Assembly: GCA_022606135.1 (NCBI GenBank)
Contig: JABYQN010000009.1
Span: forward strand, 955,001-1,019,000
Length of the DNA: 64,000 nt
Origin: Fomes fomentarius
Taxonomy: Eukaryota; Basidiomycota; Agaricomycetes; Polyporales; Polyporaceae
Reading direction: 5' to 3'
The notes under the pieces are model-generated. The model had not been told where the DNA came from. It searched no databases and worked only from the letters and a program-made list of their open reading frames with translations. The translations under genes and the position numbers were made by a program. Shown one piece after another: positions 60,535 through 64,000 of this stretch. Positions within the stretch are counted from its first letter, which is position 1. Each line of letters begins with the position of its first letter.

Positions 60535-63500
60535 TCACTCCTCCTCGCCCTCGTCCTCCTCCATAATGCCACGGAAGGCCGGTCCAGCCCGCCCGTTGGG
60601 CAACTGCCTCCGTCCCCCCGGACGCGTCTCAGAAGCATCGTCGCTCGGTAGGGGCGAGCTGTGCCCAGCAGGGGAACGGTTTGCCTTTCCCCGCCCTGCC
60701 CTGCCACTCACATTCCCGACAGTCAAGCTCCCCAGTGTTGGTGGGTTGCGCTTCCCCGTGGTCGATCCGCCACCCGTGCGCGCAGGCGCACTGCGGGGTG
60801 GCGGGGTAAGAGGCGTCTCGGCTTGTGCGAACGTCGTGATCGCACTGCTCGCCGAAGAGGGCATCTGTCCGAGCCCGCCGACGTACGCCGGGCTTTCCTC
60901 CTCCTCGTCCACCCAGTCGGACTCGTCGCCCAAGCTGAGCGACTGTCGGCCAGAGAATACGTCACGGATGCCAGGGACCTCCGGAGGATAAATCGCAAGA
61001 ACCTCGACAGTTGCGGGATGGGCCGTGCGTGTCTGCCACCCAGGCGGCTCAAGACCCCACGACTTCTTCCAACTCGACCGTCCGAGCGAGTTGAGGTATC
61101 CGGTACCATTCGCGTTGGAAAAAGGCGTCTGCCGCTTGTGCGCGACGAACTGCGCGTTTCGACGAGGTGTCTCATCCATCGAGCGGCGCAACATCGCCTT
61201 GTTCGGGGAGCTATTCCTGCGGCTGTCCGTCTCCGACAGATCATATAGCGACCCTGGCCGAGACGACTGCAGCGAATGCTGCGACGATGCCGAGTTCGAG
61301 CGCAGATGCGACCCCTTGCTTGCTCCGCTTGGCGTCATCTGGATCTGCCGTACGACGCGTGTCGACGACCCCGATCCTGCACGCCGATGGTTCTTGGGGA
61401 GAGGAGACGCCGTGCGCCCGACATACATCGACCCGGCCGAGCTTGCCGAAGGCGACTTTCGATGGCGCTGCTGGTTGATGAAGCTATGAATCGAGCTCGG
61501 GCGCGACATGTACTCTTCACGCTCAGAGTTGGGCGTATGGCTCCCGAACGACCGCCGGCTAGGGTCACTGCGTTGGCGCGAGACCGACGCGGAATATGGA
61601 GGCGACTCGAGCGCGGCATATTGCACGGATGCGGATGATCGCCGCGAATTCACGCTGCTCGATCGACGCGAGGACACGGACGCTCGCTTCGCGCGGTGTG
61701 ACGTCTTGCTGCCACGCCCGCCGCCCACGCTCTTTCCTCGACCAGCCGAGCGCCCCTTGAAGGTGCCTCTGTGCCTCAGCGACACCGGACTCGACCCGGT
61801 ACTGTTCAGCGAGCTCGTCTGGGTGAGCGTGTGGGTCGCAGGATCCTCTTTTCGTTTTCCTTTCGGGTCCTCCCTGAACCACCTCTGGAAGGTCGAGAGC
61901 AAGCTAGCGCGGTTCCGATGCCCAGAGCCGACCTTGCTTCCCCGCGTCGGGATGTGCGGAAGCGAAGTCAGTGTATCCGCCGGCGATCCAGTGTCAGGAG
62001 GCGGGGACTGCTTGCCCGCCAAGACCCATGGGGAGCCCGGCTGTCCCCCAGATCCGTTCAGCTCGGTCGGCGGTGGGGTCGACGACAGCGCGCCATCCTT
62101 GACGGCGCGCAGGGGGGGTGTCTTGATCAGCTTCCCAGACGCGCTACCATGCGACGACCTTGGCTCCTCGCCGCTGTTGTTGTTCTTGTGTTGCTGCTTC
62201 TCTTTCTCCTCCCGCTCGCGCCGCTCCCTATCCTCCCGCACGGCTTCGGCAGACTTCTTGCGCACCAAACCCGCCGCTTCCAACGCAGTCGTCGCCCGTT
62301 GCATGATGCTGACGCTGCCTGATCGGCCCTTGCGCCCCTTAGAGCCCTGATCCTTGTCCTTCGAGCTACTCGGCGTACTTGGGCTTGACTTAGAGAGCAC
62401 GAGTGACTCGGTGGTAGAAGGTGTCGGTGACAGAAGAGGATTGGTAGGTGAGTGTGCTCGGGGCGGGGTCGCGGGTCGTTTGGTGTTTGCAACGGTAGGT
62501 GTCGCAGGGATGAGCTGCAGTTCAGGTGCCGATTGCGCTGGGATCAAAGCAGAAGGTATGGGTCCGCGCGACTCTCTCGAACGGCCGATGGACGAAGGCT
62601 GGCCATCGTCTGTATGTGACCGGGCTTGTGAGGAGCGCCCATGGGACTTATCACGTCGGGATTCCACTGAACGCTCTGAACGTGTCGCGTCCTTGGGCAC
62701 GTCCGGTAGAGATTTAGAACGATCTGCCGAGGTTTCCGCAACCTGCTCGGCGGACGAATCCTTCTCCTTGTCAGGCTCCTCAAGCGCTTTTCGCTCCGCC
62801 CTGCGCTTGAGCATCCACCAGAGCGCGCCAGTTGCATCACAAGCATCAGTAAGTACGGAATGCACGATTTGTCCCGTGTCGAGCCCAAGTGCGCTCATCG
62901 AGTTTAGCAAATCCCGCTCAAGGGCCGTGGAGAAGATCAAGGGCGCAGGGGTATGAAGGAGAGAAGAGAAGTCCTGAGGTGGTTGAGGTACGTTCGACTT
63001 CTCGAACGTGTTCGGACCATGCTCAGATAGCGTCGAGGATACAGAGCGCCGCTTCGTACGAGCGGGAGTGCGGGTGGGATATGCGGGCGGAAGCCTGGAG
63101 TTGCTGTCCGTACGAGCGATTGACGGGCGGGATGGTGTTGTGTTTGGACTCTGGTCCACAGGCTCACCCTCTTCAGGGATGGCTGAGGATGACGCTATCG
63201 AGTTTGCGGTCAACTTCTTGAGCGTGCTTTGCGAGGCGGCATCTTTGTCATCAGGGGTCGTAGGCGTAGAAGACGGGAACTCCGACGAGGCGGAATGGAA
63301 CGTTGTGTCGGACGCTGTAGAAGCAGAGAGCGGCTGCGGATGGACGGCGGTAGTAATATGTAGCTGTGTTGGGGATGACGAACGGGATAGAACGGGGGAC
63401 ACAGAGCTCTGTAACGAATCACGGTTGTGCTTATTCGGGAGGACAGTAAACCAAGGATGCGTCAGGATTTGCGCGATGGTCAATCGTTTGGTTGGGTCGA

Positions 63501-64000
63501 CTTGAAGGATATTTGACAGGAGGTCCCTGGACTCTGCATGGATGTGTCAATCTCCGCGCAACATGCGCTCGCGGGATTGGCACGCACCGTCTGATAGCCA
63601 TTCGGGATCGTCGTATACACCCTTGATGACCTTCTCCCGCATTATGCTCTCGTCGTCGTCGTCAAATGGTAACGTGCCCGTCACAAGCGTGTAAAGAATT
63701 ACGCCTAATGACCAGACATCGACCTCTGCATCACGGTGAACGCCAGGTCCGAATCACGGTGAAGTTGCGACGCACCTGGTCCGAGATACTTCTTGGCCAA
63801 AAGCATCTCAGGAGCGGCATAGCCAGTCGTTCCGCAGAACGTCTCCAGCAACGACCCCTTTTCAAACTCACGCGTAAACCCAAAGTCACCAAGCTTGACC
63901 CGGCACCATTCATCCAGGAGCACGTTCTCCAGCTTGAGGTCCCGGTGCACAATGCCCTTCTCGTGGACGTATGCAACGGCGAGACAGAGCTGCCCGAATA
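60535..64000 (-). CDS. CAMK-like Ser/Thr protein kinase with long disordered tail (5' end outside window)
   Basis: The window ends inside the kinase domain. From the right edge: [20 protein letters not shown] (catalytic loop HRDLKLEN), [16 protein letters not shown] (DFG), [20 protein letters not shown] (APE), then across introns 63726-63775 [20 protein letters not shown] and [17 protein letters not shown], and from 63533 [20 protein letters not shown] with the family-typical LTHPWF. This is a CAMK/CAMKL (Snf1-related) fold. The same exon runs on for about 950 codons of Ser/Pro/Arg-rich sequence with a charged coil ([18 protein letters not shown]) and an acidic end (EEDEGEEE). Which subfamily (Kin1, Kin4, Hsl1-like) cannot be settled without the N-terminus. 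Confidence 0.9.

Overview
The window looks like nuclear DNA of a filamentous basidiomycete, most likely an Agaricomycete. Reasons: about 55% G+C by eye, genes split by many 50-60 nt GT-AG introns, CTAAT/CTAAC-like branch sites, F-box/LRR proteins, tandem ICMT-like methyltransferases and a yeast-type Dpm1 with its own membrane anchor. The species cannot be named. All gene models were spliced by eye from reading-frame continuity, GT/AG sites and family resemblance; exon edges without a stated position are approximate.

Layout. 1-12.8 kb: two nitrate reductase genes on +, each followed by an F-box/LRR gene on -, so a two-gene unit appears to be duplicated in tandem. The first reductase runs off the left edge. 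The second has an apparent one-base frameshift in its FAD domain. 14.2-15.6 kb: a seven-bladed propeller lactonase-like gene. 17.0-18.7 kb: a third F-box gene (-) with a probable frame break. 18.7-29.7 kb: about 11 kb with no gene I can support. 29.7-33.6 kb: dolichol-phosphate mannosyltransferase (-) and Mo25/Hym1 (+), divergent. 33.6-39.4 kb: a second gene-poor stretch. 39.4-49.4 kb: two paralogous RING/coiled-coil genes (+) bracketing Sec61-beta (-) and a VAMP7-type longin SNARE (+). 50.1-64 kb: Sct1/Gpt2-type acyltransferase (-), ribosomal protein uS11 (-), a small protein that is only a cyanase N-terminal domain (+), two ICMT-like methyltransferases (-; one with an in-frame stop), a VAMP2/Snc1-type synaptobrevin (-) and a CAMK-like kinase (-) cut by the right edge.

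Working together. The reductase pair implies nitrate use, but no nitrite reductase or nitrate transporter is in the window. Sec61-beta, two R-SNAREs, Dpm1, the acyltransferase and the ICMT-like enzymes all act at the ER or endomembranes; I infer no operon-like unit from this. The clearest unusual signals are in gene structure: a 4-nt micro-exon at the same place and phase in both RING paralogues, introns directly after or inside start codons, and intron differences between the two reductase copies that include a 21-nt exon split into 10 + 11 nt. I found no CRISPR array, rRNA or convincing tRNA.
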